Assembly (NCBI GenBank): GCA_017165825.1
Contig: CM029384.1
Coordinates: forward strand, 3,031,715-3,095,714
Length of the DNA stretch: 64,000 nt
Source of the DNA: Hepsetus odoe
Lineage: Eukaryota; Chordata; Actinopteri; Characiformes; Hepsetidae
Direction: 5' to 3'
Within the stretch, counting starts at the first letter, position 1. The number at the start of each line of letters is the position of its first letter. The position numbers and the translations under genes were made by a program. The notes under the pieces were generated by a model, which saw only the letters and a list, made by a program, of their open reading frames with translations, ran no database searches and was not told the origin of the DNA. Below are positions 29,974-41,921 of the stretch, in pieces.

Positions 29974-32900
29974 ATGGCAGCCCACCCAGGAGGTGAAAGA
30001 AAGCACATGAAAGGTGCAGCAAGTGTTTCCACTGCATCTCTGGAGGCCTCCTTGTCGTGGTGTCTGGCCCAGCTGACTAAGTCAGTGGAGAGGTCCAGCA
30101 GTGGACTCAACGGGGCAGAAAACAAACCCCTGCAGGGAAAGGAGAGCAGCAGAGAGGCTGAGAAGAGGCTCAGAGCTGGGCAGTGGAGGGCCTTGGTGGC
30201 CATTCGGACCCAGCACATCAAAGGTGGAAGGAGCAGAATCATGCTATACCAAAACAAGGGCGGGTTGCCTCCCCTGCTGGAGATCCTGCGCCGTCCCGAG
30301 AGCTCCAGGAAGGTTCTGGATCTTGCCCTCAGCATCCTGGCCAACTGCTGCACCGAGAAGGAAACCAGAGCAGAGGTGAGAGGCAGGCAGAAAGGGAATG
30401 AATGCCGTCTTTGATTATGTTTTGATTCTTGTCTTACGCCTCTTTTCCTCCAAAAATCCTCTGCTCATTATAGCAGATACATTTTTAAACCTTAATTAGA
30501 AAAGCTGCTTAGTTAGGGCTCAAAAGGTGGGATTATAAATGGTCTGCTGAATGATCACCTGAAGTGGATGAGACTTTTAAACATGTTTCCTATTTGCTTT
30601 CAGGTGAGGAAGCTGGATGGCATTTCTGTTGTGGGTGAGTTCCTCTCAGAAATATGAAGTAAATCAGCTCAGATGATCTCTCGGCTCTTAATAAGCGATC
30701 TTTACTGTTACTTTTACTTTTTAACATTTGCAGTGGAGGTCCTTAAGAGACATGCCTCAGTGGAGACTGTGGAGAACCGAGCAGCTCGCACTCTAGGAAA
30801 TCTCGCCATGGACCCCGAGGGCTCTGCGCAGGTTCACTCTGCAGGTCCGTGTCGATCCGCTGCTGTGTTTGAAGGCGGTTTAGCTCGTCGAACACTTCCT
30901 TTATTTCATTATTTAGAAGTAATCATTTTTCCCAGTTCTAACAACCTCTCGGATCGTCCCTCTGGACCCCGAGGGCGTTCTTTCAACCTGTTATTGAGAT
31001 TTCCCTGATATTTGAGCTGGAACAGGGCTGGTGATGGCAATCTTGTGTGGCTGTTACGGTGTAATAAAAATGCTTAAAAACGTTTAATTTAAGGAGATGC
31101 TTTGTCTTAAACTACTTTGAGTAAACATTTCAAATGATTTGGCAGATGTTACAGCTTCCTCGCTGTAGTTTTTAATTAACACTACATATTTTTAAAGGCT
31201 GTAGATAAAGAAACAAACAATGAGATTGAACAAAAAATTGACAGATACCATAATAATAATAATAATAATAATGTAGATAATGTATAATTAGTGTTAAAAA
31301 TCACCAGATTTTCTGTCCATGAGATACTTGTTGTCTCATTCTATCACTTCTATCTCACTGAGCCCACATTTCTCCCTTCCATGCAGGTGGTGTTCCTCCC
31401 CTCCTCCTCTGCCTGGCTCTTTCCAACTCTGCATCGTGTCCCTCACCTTCATCCCCTTCCTCCTCTCCTTCTGCCCTTCCTCCAGCTCCCTTGCCTTCCT
31501 CTCCCAAACTGGAGCGCGCTCAGTCTGCCGCCCGTGCTCTGCTCTACCTGTCCGACACGCCGGCCAACCGCGTCTCGCTGCTGTCCCAGGGAGCTTTGCT
31601 GGCTCTGACGCTCTTCATTGCCCCCGAGTACCCGTCGGGGCTGAGGCGCACTTCTCTCCGAGCCCTCCACGAACTTACCCGGGGCTGCGGCACGGAGTGC
31701 GCCCGGGAGGTGTCCATGTCTGGATTGCTGGCTCAGCTCGGGCTGCTGGCTACAGGAGAGGGAGGAGAGCCTCTGGAGGAGCTGGCCTTGAAGACTCTAG
31801 CTAACTTGTGCTCACAAGGCTGCCTGCGCCCCCTGGTGGGCTCCCTGGGCATCATTCATAAGTTTGTGGAGGAAGTGAAGAAAGACCCCTTGAGGTCAGG
31901 CATCTTTTTCAAAGCCTTGTGCCTCTGCTGCAAAGAGGCAGTGAACCGGGCCAAAGTAAAAGAGAGCGGCGGGCTGGAGGTGCTGATTGGCTTCCTGGCG
32001 GCCCATCAGAACCACCCGCTCACGCGCTTGGCAATTTTGGCTTGCGTGGACTTTGTCTATGACGAGGCAGCTCTGGAGCAGCTGCAGGAGCTGGGCTTAG
32101 TGCAGCTTTTGGTTGCCCGGCTGGTGGAACTGGCCAAAGGAGAAGAGTTCAGCGTGAGCAAAATGGACACTCGCCAGTCCTCCGGTTCCAACTCCGAACT
32201 CCTGGCTTCCTGTTACGATTCGTTCGACTTCCCTGCCCCTGAAGGCAGCAAGAAGGAGGAGATGGGGAAGGAGCAGGGCCTCGGATCCTCCAGCTTCCTC
32301 AGCCTCAGGTCAGCCTGCAGGGTGCCTCTCTTCTGTCTGATGATCTAAAGCTTTTGCAAAAGCGTGTATTTTATTCCATCGCATCTATCGATGTAAAATA
32401 TTTGGGCGTGTGTTTTATTTGTGTGAATGCTTTAGGTCCTGGCTGGTGTCTGAGGGTTTGATCTCTTCAGAAGGGGAACTGATGGAATCCCCCTGCACAG
32501 TGGACGGAGAGTTGGGCGCCCTTCCTCCGTCCTGCTCTCCATCATCATCGTCATCATCATCTTATACTTCACTTTCGGATGCGCCTTCCCCAGCGCCCGT
32601 TCTACTGAAACCCATATGTTCGCCCAGGCCTAAACCCTGTCGCCCATCTTCCTCAGCATCTCCTGTTCCTGCACTAAATAAAACCTCCTCTAATTCTCCT
32701 CCATCCTTACTCCCCACCTGCACCTCCACCCCCCAGCCCAAACCTCCAGGTACCCCGCATAAAGTCTCCTCTCCTCCCAGGAAACGACCTCGCACGACCT
32801 CTTCCTCCTCCTCCACTTCATCTTTTTCATCCTTTTCTTCCACGTCCTCTTGTTCCAGTTTTCTCTCTTTGGAAGCCCCTCCAATGATGCCAAAGACCCC

Positions 32901-34812
32901 CATTTATCAACATCCCTACCACCCAGAGCCATGGGCTCCCGAATCTCCCATCCTGCTGCTGCTGTCCCGCTTTTCTCACGCCACAGACCCCAGCGGGGCG
33001 CTCATTAACGCCTCCGTTTTCTCTGGGCTGCTCTACTACCTCACCCACCACCTGGATCCCAGTGGCCGCTGCTTCCGCATGCTGAGCAGGCTCAGCTGTA
33101 ACCCAAACTGCCTGCAGGCTCTGATCCGGACCGGCGCCGTGGCTCTAATCAGACACAGGCTCTGCCTCGGAGTGGAGGAGAAGAGAGGAATGAATGGAGG
33201 GAACGAAGAAAGGCAGTCTGACCGAGTGAAGACCAAAATCCGACAGCTAGGTTTGCCTGTTCTGCTTATATGTGCTCGAGAAGACCGTTGACGTTTTCCT
33301 CTTACAAAAACGGCTTCTACCCATTAAAATACCATAACACTGATTCCACTGTCAGTTTTTTATAATCTTCGCGGCTAATATGATTATGTAATCTGCCTCT
33401 AGGTCTGGGATTGCTCAGCAACGTGCGTGTTCAGAGTGAGACGGGATTCGGCTCTGGCGTTCTCACCCACATCATTCTCTCGGGATCGGAATCGGACAAG
33501 CTGTACTGTGTGCTCTCCCTGCCTTTGGTCACCAGGTGAGCGCTAATCTCTGCAGTGCTGGTCTGTTTCTGCTCTGCGACTCAGAAAACTGGTTTCATTT
33601 TCGTTCTGAAATGAAAATCTGTCGTTTTGCCTTCACAGTAACAGAGCTCTTCTGAAGAAGCTGCTCCTGGATGGTGGGGGCCTGACGTTTGCTCTAGCGC
33701 CTCTCGATCGTATGGATGGCGACGACGATGAAAGCGACCACTCCGAAAAGTGCAGAACATTCCTTTCCGCTTGGCTGTACCCATCTGAGCAGGCTTCCAT
33801 CTCCAAACTACATTCCCTGTACATCTCCCTGCTGATTGGCTGCCTCTCGAGTATACTGGCCTGTTCCAAGGTGGACTTGGAAGGAAGAAAGTGTTTAGAC
33901 CCAACAGCGGTGCCAACCGTCAGTCCAGTCAAAATTGTAGAAGGAGGTTCTAGTGCTTGCAGCTGTCCTTACCAGGCATCAACCCACAACGTCAGCTTTC
34001 TCCTGGATGACGGGACTCTGCTTACAGCCAACCGAGAGGCGATCGCTGGTGAGGAGGGCACGGAAGAAGTAGGATCCGAATACTTCCGCGCCTTGCTAAG
34101 GGGTGGGTTTGATGAAGCTGGCAACTCCGACGCCATTCCGATCAGAGATGTGAGCCGAGGCATGCTGCTGCCATTGCTTCACTATCTTCACGGCTGCCGG
34201 ATGAATAGCGGGGACCAAGATGTGGACGTCCAAGCTGGCCGTTGTCTCATTTTGACCTCTTTGGTGTCTGGAGGTCTGAAGGGGCACAAGGCCTTTCAGA
34301 GAAGTCCCTTGGCTGAGCTCATGATAGGAGCCAGTAGGTTTCTGGTGCCTGCACTGCAGAAGTCAGCTGAGGACTTGTGTGTGTCCCTGCTGTCCTCCAA
34401 GGCTTCGTCTGTACCGAGCAGTCAGGGTAAACTAAGCATGTCAGAAGACCTGACTAAAAAAAGCAAGCCTAACTTTGGGCCTATGAGCAGAGATCTAACT
34501 CAGCCCAAGACCAGAGCAGATGTCCTGACATCAGGCCAAAGAGCGGCGGCGAACTGCTCCGAACTTCAGGATGACAAATTGGACTCGTTGCGCTCCCTGC
34601 TTCCCCAGGCTTACGCGTTTTCTCAGCGTTTCTGCTACTTTAGGCTGGGCCGGGCCTGCCTGTTGATGCTGCTGAGACCTCGGGAGGTCCTCAGTGCCCC
34701 GCTGTCTCCATCCTTCTGTGCAGACTGCCTCCTCCTCCTGGTCAGGGAGGCGGACAGCGCGAGGAGCCTGCGGGACGACCTGCTCAGTTTAGCCACTGCG
34801 GCATTAAGCTAG
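29974..34812 (+). CDS. armc5: ARMC5, armadillo-repeat and BTB protein (CUL3 adaptor)
   Basis: Seven exons (29974-30375, 30604-30634, 30734-30844, 31387-32308, 32436-33250, 33403-33535, 33639-34812) join in phase to 1195 aa. Residues ~30-470 are armadillo repeats: IRTQHIKGGRSRI, VLDLALSILANCCTEKE, ENRAARTLGNLAMDPEG, LEELALKTLANLCSQG. The RSWLVSEG motif follows at the exon 4/5 join. Residues ~515-640 are a Ser/Pro-rich linker, then a second helical block (LLLLSRFSHATDPSGALI, RMLSRLSCNPNC). A BTB domain starts near residue 920 (HNVSFLLDDGTLLTANREAI, YFRALLRGGF, LLHYLHGCRM). Family knowledge: ARMC5 recruits CUL3 to ubiquitinate RPB1, and loss causes adrenal macronodular hyperplasia in people. The human protein is about 935 aa, so this one is notably longer, mainly in the linker and the region after the BTB. 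Confident identification; exon 2 is only 31 bp. Confidence 0.95.
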
Positions 34813-35326
34813 AGCTGCTAAAGGAGTAGTTCAGCAAAAAAATCCAATTTTCACTTCTCTGTTTACACCTGATTTAGTCCATCAGCCCAGAACTCAAAAC
34901 ATGATCGACTACATCTGGGGTAAATGTAGACTGGTTTTGTTGAGCTGTTCCTTTTTAGAGCTTTGCATCTGGGCATTCATTCAGCCTGAAGTAACAAAGC
35001 AAGCGGGAAGAAAAAGAACGGCATTAGACTGGACTTTCCATGGATTTGCTGGAAAAACTTTTGGACGCTTACCGATATCCACACCTGAGCGCCACTTTAA
35101 CCCGGAGACTTGGGAACATCACTTTCCCAGTGACCAAATATGGAATTATGATGGACGTTCATGTAGGGTTGGATGTTGGCTCATATTTTGAGACTGTCTG
35201 GGACAGTGGAGGAAGTGTCTGGGACAGCAGGACATTTCAAAATCACAGAGCGAAACGCTCAAAAGGAGGGAAAAGGGACTTTGGGGTTATTACTGAGCTG
35301 TAAACGGGTTCGGGAGGGAACTTTTT

Positions 35327-36038
35327 AATAAAACTGGGTTGGAGGCCCAAGAATTAAGTTCCAAATTTCATTTTGGCGCAGTTTTTGGGAACAGAAAGAA
35401 ATCCGTTTATTTTGTTTTCTCAAGAATTATAAGAGAGATTCATCAGATGTCTTTTTTTTGCCCTTAGTTTTGTAATTCAGTGAAGAATGAACCACTGTTC
35501 GTGTACTCTTATTGATGTCTGATGTTTTGTTTTGGTTTTGGTTTTGTTTTTTTTTCCCCTTTTTCTGGCCAATCTTTCGTTCATAAATGAATCGAGTCGT
35601 TCGGGTGTAATGATCTCGATGCTGCATCAGGCGTCGTTATTTCCTCAGTGATGAGTTGTACCATAAAATTAGAGCTATAACGCAGTAGATCGTGGCTTTG
35701 TACAGTGTACCGTCACGTGTATTAAACGACAGGGATAGAATGATGTTTACGTTATATTTTTCATTTCAGAATTTTGCAAAAAAGACAAAAGCAGAAAAAT
35801 GGAATGTGTTCAGTGTCAAATCTTTATCGAACGTCAGGGTGCTCGGCTGTAAATGCGAAAGGTATCGAAACTGAAGGGATGGTCATCCCTCGCGGAACAT
35901 CTGAGAATAAAAAACCCTGCACTGTCACTGTGTACGCCTTTCCTTTTTTCTTTTCTCTTCGAGAGGCCTCAAGTGATTCATAAACGACAGGAATGGATGT
36001 TCAGGTAGGGACGAAGTTTTATTTTCTTGACGAATAAA
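35327..36038 (+). terminator. armc5 polyadenylation signals (35327, 35906, 36033)
   Basis: AATAAA occurs at 35327-35332, 35906-35911 and 36033-36038 after the armc5 stop. The first gives a ~0.5 kb 3' UTR. Use of the last would overlap the cox6a2 3' end. No gene is seen in 34813-36000. Confidence 0.5.
36018..36023 (-). terminator. cox6a2 polyadenylation signal (AATAAA on minus strand)
   Basis: TTTATT on the plus strand, 166 bp beyond the cox6a2 stop. It lies 10 bp from the most distal armc5 signal on the opposite strand. Confidence 0.6.
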
Positions 36039-36188
36039 ACTTTTTCAGGTTGAGGAAGCAGTGATGATGACTCCGAACTCTCCGCTGTCAGGCTGGGAGC
36101 TGCTGAGTGGACGGAGAGGGACGGAGAGAGACGGCCGGGCAGGTTTTAGGGGGCCCGGTTGAACTGGGACACCGTGGGGGAGCTGCGC

Positions 36189-36361
36189 TCAGTGGTGAGA
36201 GTCCTCATAGCCGGTGGGCAGAGCGTTGGTGTGAGGGTTGTGGAAGAGCGAGTGGTTTCCGTCGCCCCAGGGCCAAGGCTGCAAGAGATGGACAGAGTGG
36301 CGCATGACTCAGGAAAGGCTTGCAGCTTCAGATTATCCCATCACAGCCGCCATGGGGTTCG

Positions 36362-36392
<31 letters not shown>

Positions 36393-37169
36393 CACCTTGG
36401 TGCGAATGCGGAGGTGAGGGTACGGAATGAACTCCGGCGGCTCGTGGTGGTGAGCGGTCATCTTCAGGTAAGCGTTGACCATGCACACAGCCACCCCGGG
36501 CAGGGCCACCAGGAAGGACAGCATCTTCCAGGTCTTTACTGAAGTGAAGTGAAAGTGACTATGTCATTGTGAAACAGCACACAGCAAAACACACACCGTG
36601 CAGCAGGGGGCAGCTGTTATTTAGGCAGTGGTGATGGGGACGGTACCTTGCTCAAGAGTACCTCAGGGCAACCTACTGGTCTGGGTTTGAACCCGTGACC
36701 TTCTGATCCTGCCAAGTTCCTAAACACTAGGCCACCGCTGCTCCCGGTGATCAAGGTGTTTTTGTTGGTTCTTTAGTTATGCTGCCAAAGGGGGTGAGAA
36801 AATAAACGGAACGTGTGGTTTAAGCACAGGTTTAGTGTTCTATCAGAGTCCTGGGAGTTCAGTTAGACTAAAACAGTAGCTGCCATCCGGGGAGGCTGTG
36901 TTCTTCTATAGCTTAGAAAAGAAACCCACTGGGAGAAGTGGTGGAGATACCTGTGACTCAGAAGGGCCGCCCCATTGCTTTGAAAGAGTTGTGTAAGTGA
37001 TTGCTGAGGGAATACATGGATGGTAAGGTGGCGAACACACACACACACACACACACACACACTGTATATGGATTAATGAAGCCATCATCAGACCTCCTCC
37101 CTCTCCTCCTCCATGTGACGCAGCAGCGAGGACCCGCCGTGCCACCACAGACGAGGCAGACGCAGCCAT
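36189..37169 (-). CDS. cox6a2: Cytochrome c oxidase subunit 6A, muscle/heart type (COX6A2-like)
   Basis: Three exons on the minus strand: 37169-37094, 36538-36396 and 36278-36189 give 102 aa. The first 25 residues (MAASASSVVARRVLAAASHG) are Arg/Ala-rich, as expected of a mitochondrial presequence. Then TWKMLSFLVALPGVAVCMVNAY is the single transmembrane helix, followed by PEFIPYPHLRIRTK and PWPWGDGNHSLFHNPHTN, the family signature, and the end LPTGYEDSHH. Family knowledge: a nuclear-encoded subunit of complex IV in the inner mitochondrial membrane, spanning it once. In humans COX6A2 also lies close to ARMC5, which supports this paralogue over COX6A1. The exon 2 acceptor uses the CAG at 36541-36539, because only that choice keeps phase 1 with exon 1. 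A SINE abuts it. A possible 5' UTR splice acceptor lies just before the ATG. Confidence 0.92.
36361..36390. repeat. (ATTT)n microsatellite at a cox6a2 splice donor
   Basis: About seven TTTA units end five bases from the exon 2 donor (on the minus strand GTGAG, then TTAAATAAAT repeats). Confidence 0.9.
36547..36745 (-). mobile_element. SINE family A abutting cox6a2 exon 2
   Basis: Reverse copy with TGAAAGTGACTATGTCATTG at its 3' end and reverse head GGCCACCGCTGCTCCC. On the gene strand it is in sense orientation and its 3' tail (CACTTTCACTTCACTTCAG) runs straight into the exon 2 acceptor. Confidence 0.9.
37035..37062. repeat. (CA)14 microsatellite in cox6a2 intron 1
   Basis: Uninterrupted AC repeats about 30 bp into the intron from the exon 1 donor. 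Confidence 0.9.
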
Positions 37170-37414
37170 CCCTCTGCGGGACAAACAAACAAGACGTAAG
37201 CGTATTACACCCTGATTTACGGAGCAGATTAGCCCATCTGAGGTGAGATAAAGTAGGAAAGTGTGCTTGGATTACAGCCTTGTTTAGCATCGAAACTAGA
37301 ATTAAATCCCGACAGTTTCTGTGGAAACAAAGCTGCAACCTGACATCAAAGCGAATCATCTTATTTATTTATTTATTTACTTCTTTAGTCTGTAAAATGG
37401 TTCACGATTTGAAG

Positions 37415-37508
37415 CGAAAGTGACTGTCAGACATATCCAGGACCCAGGGAGCAGTGATGGGGACGGTACCTTGCTCGAGGGTACCTCAGGCCAACCTACC
37501 GGTCTCCC
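37415..37508 (-). mobile_element. SINE family A, internally deleted
   Basis: GAAGCGAAAGTGACTGTCAG joins directly to CATATCCAGGACCCAGGGAG and the core GGACGGTACCTTGCTCGAGG. The head is missing. Confidence 0.75.
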
Positions 37509-37509
37509 A

Positions 37510-39300
37510 ATGAATTCAACTCCTCCAGTTCGAATATATTAATGCTGGATATTCTACTCGCAAAAAATCACATCCCGTGCCTGATCTGGATTGAAAAGGG
37601 ATTAATAGTCCGTCCTTGATCTCAGTAAGGAGTCAGCACTGGTTTATTACCAGTTTCAGTCTGAAAAAGGGGCCTTCTTCATGCAGAGAAACACAGAGCA
37701 GCAGTTTACACGGTTTTGAGCATCGATTGCAAAAAGGCTGGGAATAAATGATACTCGGAAATGACGACAGCATTCAGGTAAGCCTAATAATTAATGCTGA
37801 GATTAAGTTCTAGCTTTACATGCCCATAATTGCTAGTGGTTAAAAGTAAAAAAAGAGTTTTGTTGTATTGCCATTAATGTTCTTTTATCATATGATTGGT
37901 CTTTTTCTTTGCTGAAATTGTGAAATACGCCTGGAATGTTTCAGAGTTTGAGACCTAAAGTCCGTCTGCTCGACTGTGTCCTTCACAGCGTTACCTTAGA
38001 GCTCCTCCGAAACCAAATCGAGAATTCTGTCCTTTAATAAGCCTCTTCCAATGAAACGCACCGCTTGTCATTTAACTTTGACACACAGAGGACAGAAATA
38101 AGCTGTGCGTCATGTGTTCTGTTATTTGCAGAAGCAGATATTGCACCCTGAAGTTCCTGAGATAAACGGGAGCAGATTCCATTAAAACTCACGTCTGAAA
38201 TGCACTTACACTTTCGTCCAGGTAGGAGATCAGGTGTGTAATTTTTTTTTTGGTTTGTTTTTTTAATGTTCTTTCAGGATCAACTTGTTGTCCGCTTTCT
38301 CTTTCTCCTCTGCCTGTTTGTCCTTCAGTCTGTCCTGCTGTTGGTCAGCAGGCTCCTCCCCACTGCAGGCCGTCCCGCTGCCAAGTAAGATGGAGTTTAT
38401 ATTTGGTGGAGTGCGGCCGGGCGGTGAGTGTGCGCCAGACAGACAGCAGGTGGAAGGAGAGCTGAGCGGCTGCAGGAGAGGATCCGCGAGTTGAACTGAG
38501 TTCACACCACCGCCTGCCCTTCGCTTCCACTACATGATCCCATGCGGCTGTGTGTGGAGCCTTGTATTTGACTCTTAGTGAGGACCAGATGTTCACTGGT
38601 GATGGGAAAATGGTGATTTTGACATGAAATGAGCCAAAGCAGAGCCGGACAGGTCAGCGCTTAAAGTGCGGGTTGGGTTTGGTAAAGCACAGCAGCGTTG
38701 AGGGACAGAAGCACAGAAACCCGACTGGACGACTGGAATCGGCGAGGAAAAGAAGCCCAGCCCAACTCTCTAATGTGCTTTTCACTCACCAGAGTTAATA
38801 CCTAACCGTCCCTGGTTGTTTTCCTGCAGGCCGAAGCTCAGTCGCAGTGTTATTCAACACTTTTTCCCTTTATTTACAGGTTAAAATGAAAAAATCACAC
38901 TGTTTCCAGCCTAGGCTCACCATTTCTGTATTGTTTTGCATGTGCATATTTCTTAAAGAAATCCAAGTTTAAGTCCTGCAAGGCACTGCAACTCAAATGC
39001 ATGTGATGGTGCACATAATATTGATTTGATAGGTAGATAGAGGGATTGATAGATAGATGGATAGATACTTGATTGATTCTGTGGGAAATTTAAATACCAG
39101 TAGCCAAGAATGACATTCACGCACTATAAAAATGACAAATACTCCACAAAATAATGCAATCACAAGCTGATGCTCACAAAAGGCCGGCGCAGCAGGAGTT
39201 ACGCAAATAATAAATTTGAGGGTAAAAAATTAAAAAAAGGGGGACAAAAAAAGTGACAGGAAATTTACGCAGTTGTACAAACTTTACACCGACTACTTTA
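37510..39300. other. No gene supported
   Basis: Overlapping frames at 38250-38596 on both strands contain a Glu/Lys-rich piece (DRLKDKQAEEKEKADNK, minus strand) but no matching splice structure or known family. The rest is AT-rich sequence. Confidence 0.4.
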
Positions 39301-39310
39301 CATTGCATCA

Positions 39311-39556
39311 AGTGAAAGTGAAGGGAAAGTGACAACCCTCGCAAGGTCACAGCACAGCAGACAGTGAAGCACAACGAAATTGGACCTCTGCATTTAACCC
39401 ACGCACACTCAAACACTGTGTAGTGTTGAAAGCGCCCAGGGAGCAGTGACGGGGACGGCACCTTGCCCAAGGATACCTCAGGGTAACCTATTGGGAAGGG
39501 GTTCGAACCCCCGATCATGTGGCCAACGCCCTAACCACTAGGCCACCGCTGCCCCC
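39311..39556 (-). mobile_element. SINE family A, near complete
   Basis: AGTGAAAGTGAAGGGAAAGT end, CAAGGTCACAGCACAGCAGA, core GGGAGCAGTGACGGGGACGG, box B complement GGGGTTCGAACCCCC, head CTAGGCCACCGCTGCCCCC. Confidence 0.92.
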
Positions 39557-39689
39557 GTCATCAAAGTGTCGTGTCTCCAGTGTCGTCCCATGAGAAGATA
39601 TGAAAAAGTGCTCAGAATGATCTCTGGAGAAAGTTTCAAACTTAAATTCTTCATTTTTGTTTTTGAGCTGCTTCTGTTGCTGATTAGGG

Positions 39690-39775
39690 CTACGGTGGCG
39701 CTGGAGCCTATCCCAGCTCTCCCAGGGCGAAAGAGCGGGGACGCCCTGCACAGGACGCCCTAAACACTAGACCAC
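39690..39775. mobile_element. Repeat family C fragment joined to a SINE head remnant
   Basis: GGAGCCTATCCCAGCTCTCC and a GCGGGGACGCCCTGCACAGG motif are family C text. The end CTAGACCACCGCCGCCCC is a reverse family A head, suggesting a chimeric or nested remnant. Confidence 0.5.
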
Positions 39776-40118
39776 CGCCGCCCCACAGGTAACGCCACAC
39801 TGGACTGTGAAGGAAACGGGTTCTGCCGGCAGTCTAGTTCTGGTGGCTTTTCTGCCGTTCTTCTGAGACGCATTAACCAGTTTGTAAAGACGAGTCGTTC
39901 TGTTCTTAAATAAACTGAAGCTGATGCATAAACGATATTTGTTCATTTTTCATGATCCAGTATTAACAATATTCAATAATGAAAACACTTCCTTCTGTCC
40001 AACTTCCTGTCTGCAGTGAAGGAGGGGGGGGGGGGGGTTCTCCACAAGATGGATGATGCCAAAGTGGAGCTCATTGCTGTTTTGAGAGAAAACGTTCTCG
40101 TCTGTACTGTAGCTTTTA

Positions 40119-40334
40119 AGTGAAAGTGACTATTTGTCATTGTGAGCACATCAAAATGCAACCCATGCCCATACTGTCCAGCAGGAGGCAGCTGTTTAAA
40201 GCTGCCAGGGGAGCAGTGATGGGGACGGTACCTTGCTCAAGGGTACCTCAAGGCAACCTACTGGTCTGGGATTTGAACCTACGACCTTACAACCCTGGAG
40301 CCTCGTCTTCAACCACAAGGCCACCGCTGCCCCC
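40119..40334 (-). mobile_element. SINE family A
   Basis: AGTGAAAGTGACTATTTGTC end, core GATGGGGACGGTACCTTGCT, head AGGCCACCGCTGCCCCC. Confidence 0.92.
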
Positions 40335-41224
40335 TGGGTCTAAGGGTCCTGGGCCAGTGGTGAGACGAAAAACTGTGAAAACGTCTTAAAACGATGAAAT
40401 GGTTTTTCAGGACAGGAAACTGTGTTTCACGCTGCTCACTTTTCCCTCCAAAGTTTACTCCTCTTTCCTCGCAAAGCAGCTGCACCTCCACAAGGTGGAG
40501 CAGAGGGACAATAATGCAACGTCTCGTTTCTTTAGTGGAAGGGAAACCAGGCAACGTTTATACATTTGGGTACTTTCTGCTGAAGAGAGACTTTACAGGA
40601 AGTCATGAACTGACACAGTTTTCAGTTTCTCTTTTTTTGAGCTGTGGATGAGATCACACTGGTGGGGCACATTGCCTTTTCTAAAAAAAGGAGGACAGAA
40701 GCAGAGAAAGCACCGATTTGACTAGAATGTTCGAGACCAGAGACCAGTCGGGGTGAAGAGTGGGTGCAGGACGCAGAGTTTAAACCGACGGTCTACCCCT
40801 CTGTAGAGGGGTGTCCCCTGCGAAGCATCATTTTCAAAGTCCACTAGTCCATTTGTCCTCTACTATTGAGAGCTACGGATGTGGGAGTGAGACAGTGTTT
40901 GGCTTCAGTGTTGAACTAGTGCTGGGGAATTCCTGCCGACCTGTGCTGCAGTCTCAGTGGCGGAGGGTTCAGACATTAGGGCATATGTGTGTCTTTCTCT
41001 GGAGACGATACTTTGGACTCACTTCAAAACATCTTTTGGTTTTAAGGCTTGGAGAAATCTGTGCAACGCTTCGCTCTTGGCCATTGTGTTTCATGCGTGT
41101 GTCATTTTGTTGGTAATAAAGACTCTCGGCTCGGGCTTTGGTTTAGTTTATTGGTCGGCCCCGTCCCGCAGGAACGCTGGCTCAGTTTCAGCGTCTGAGT
41201 TCAGCACTACTGGACGCCCTGTAA

Positions 41225-41430
41225 AGTGAAAGTGATCGTTGGTGAACAGAACTCTGTGAACCACAACTCAACACATGGCTGCATTTAACCCACACACAGT
41301 GAACCAGTCATACATCCAGCACCCGGGGAGCAGCGATGGGAGCGGTACCTTGCTCAAGGGTACCTCAGGGCAACCTACTTGTCTGGTACTCAAACCCACG
41401 ACCTTCTGATCCTGGGACTTAATCACTAGA
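41225..41430 (-). mobile_element. SINE family A
   Basis: AGTGAAAGTGATCGTTGGTG end and core GGTACCTTGCTCAAGGGTAC. The tRNA-like head is lost after TTAATCACTAGA. Confidence 0.88.
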
Positions 41431-41682
41431 AGTCTAGTTTTCTACAGTAGCTGTTTCACATGAGCTTATATTTTACGTAGTAAAGCCCAAGTTGACCTTT
41501 GTGTGCATTAGATAAGCACCGAGTAGGAAACTGTCCTTTTTCCTGATTGGCTGTAGATCTGACTGACTGACACTGGGGGGCACTAATTTCTTCACTGCAA
41601 GAAAGAGTTTCAAAGCAAAGTGCTGCTGTGAGTTGAAAGCATCCAGTCGGTCATTTATGTTTAGTTTTTTTAGTTTGATTTT

Positions 41683-41861
41683 GGGCAGCGGTGGCCTATT
41701 GGTTAGACAGTTGACCCCTTAAACAAGGTACTGTCCCCATCACTGCTCCCTGGGCGCTGGATGTTTGGCTACCTCCTGTACTCCATGACGTGTTGAATGC
41801 ATAAAAGCCTTTCATTTTGGTGCACAAAGTACTGTAGTTAGAAAAACAGTCACTTTCACTT
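41683..41861 (+). mobile_element. SINE family A, box B region deleted
   Basis: GGGCAGCGGTGGCCTATTGG head, core GTCCCCATCACTGCTCCCTG, tail AACAGTCACTTTCACTT. Confidence 0.82.
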
Positions 41862-41921
41862 GCATGATTTTTGTGCTTTTTATGTCTGAAATGTTTGAAT
41901 TGAATATTTTTGAACATTGAG

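Noticed and set aside
32562..32932. Acidic and basic frames antisense to armc5 exon 5
   Set aside because: They mirror the serine-rich coding strand (TCC/TCT codons become Glu/Lys/Arg runs).
38250..38596. Opposing frames with a Glu/Lys-rich piece, considered as a cox6a2 upstream gene exon
   Set aside because: No consistent acceptor-donor pair keeps the frame, and no family was recognised.
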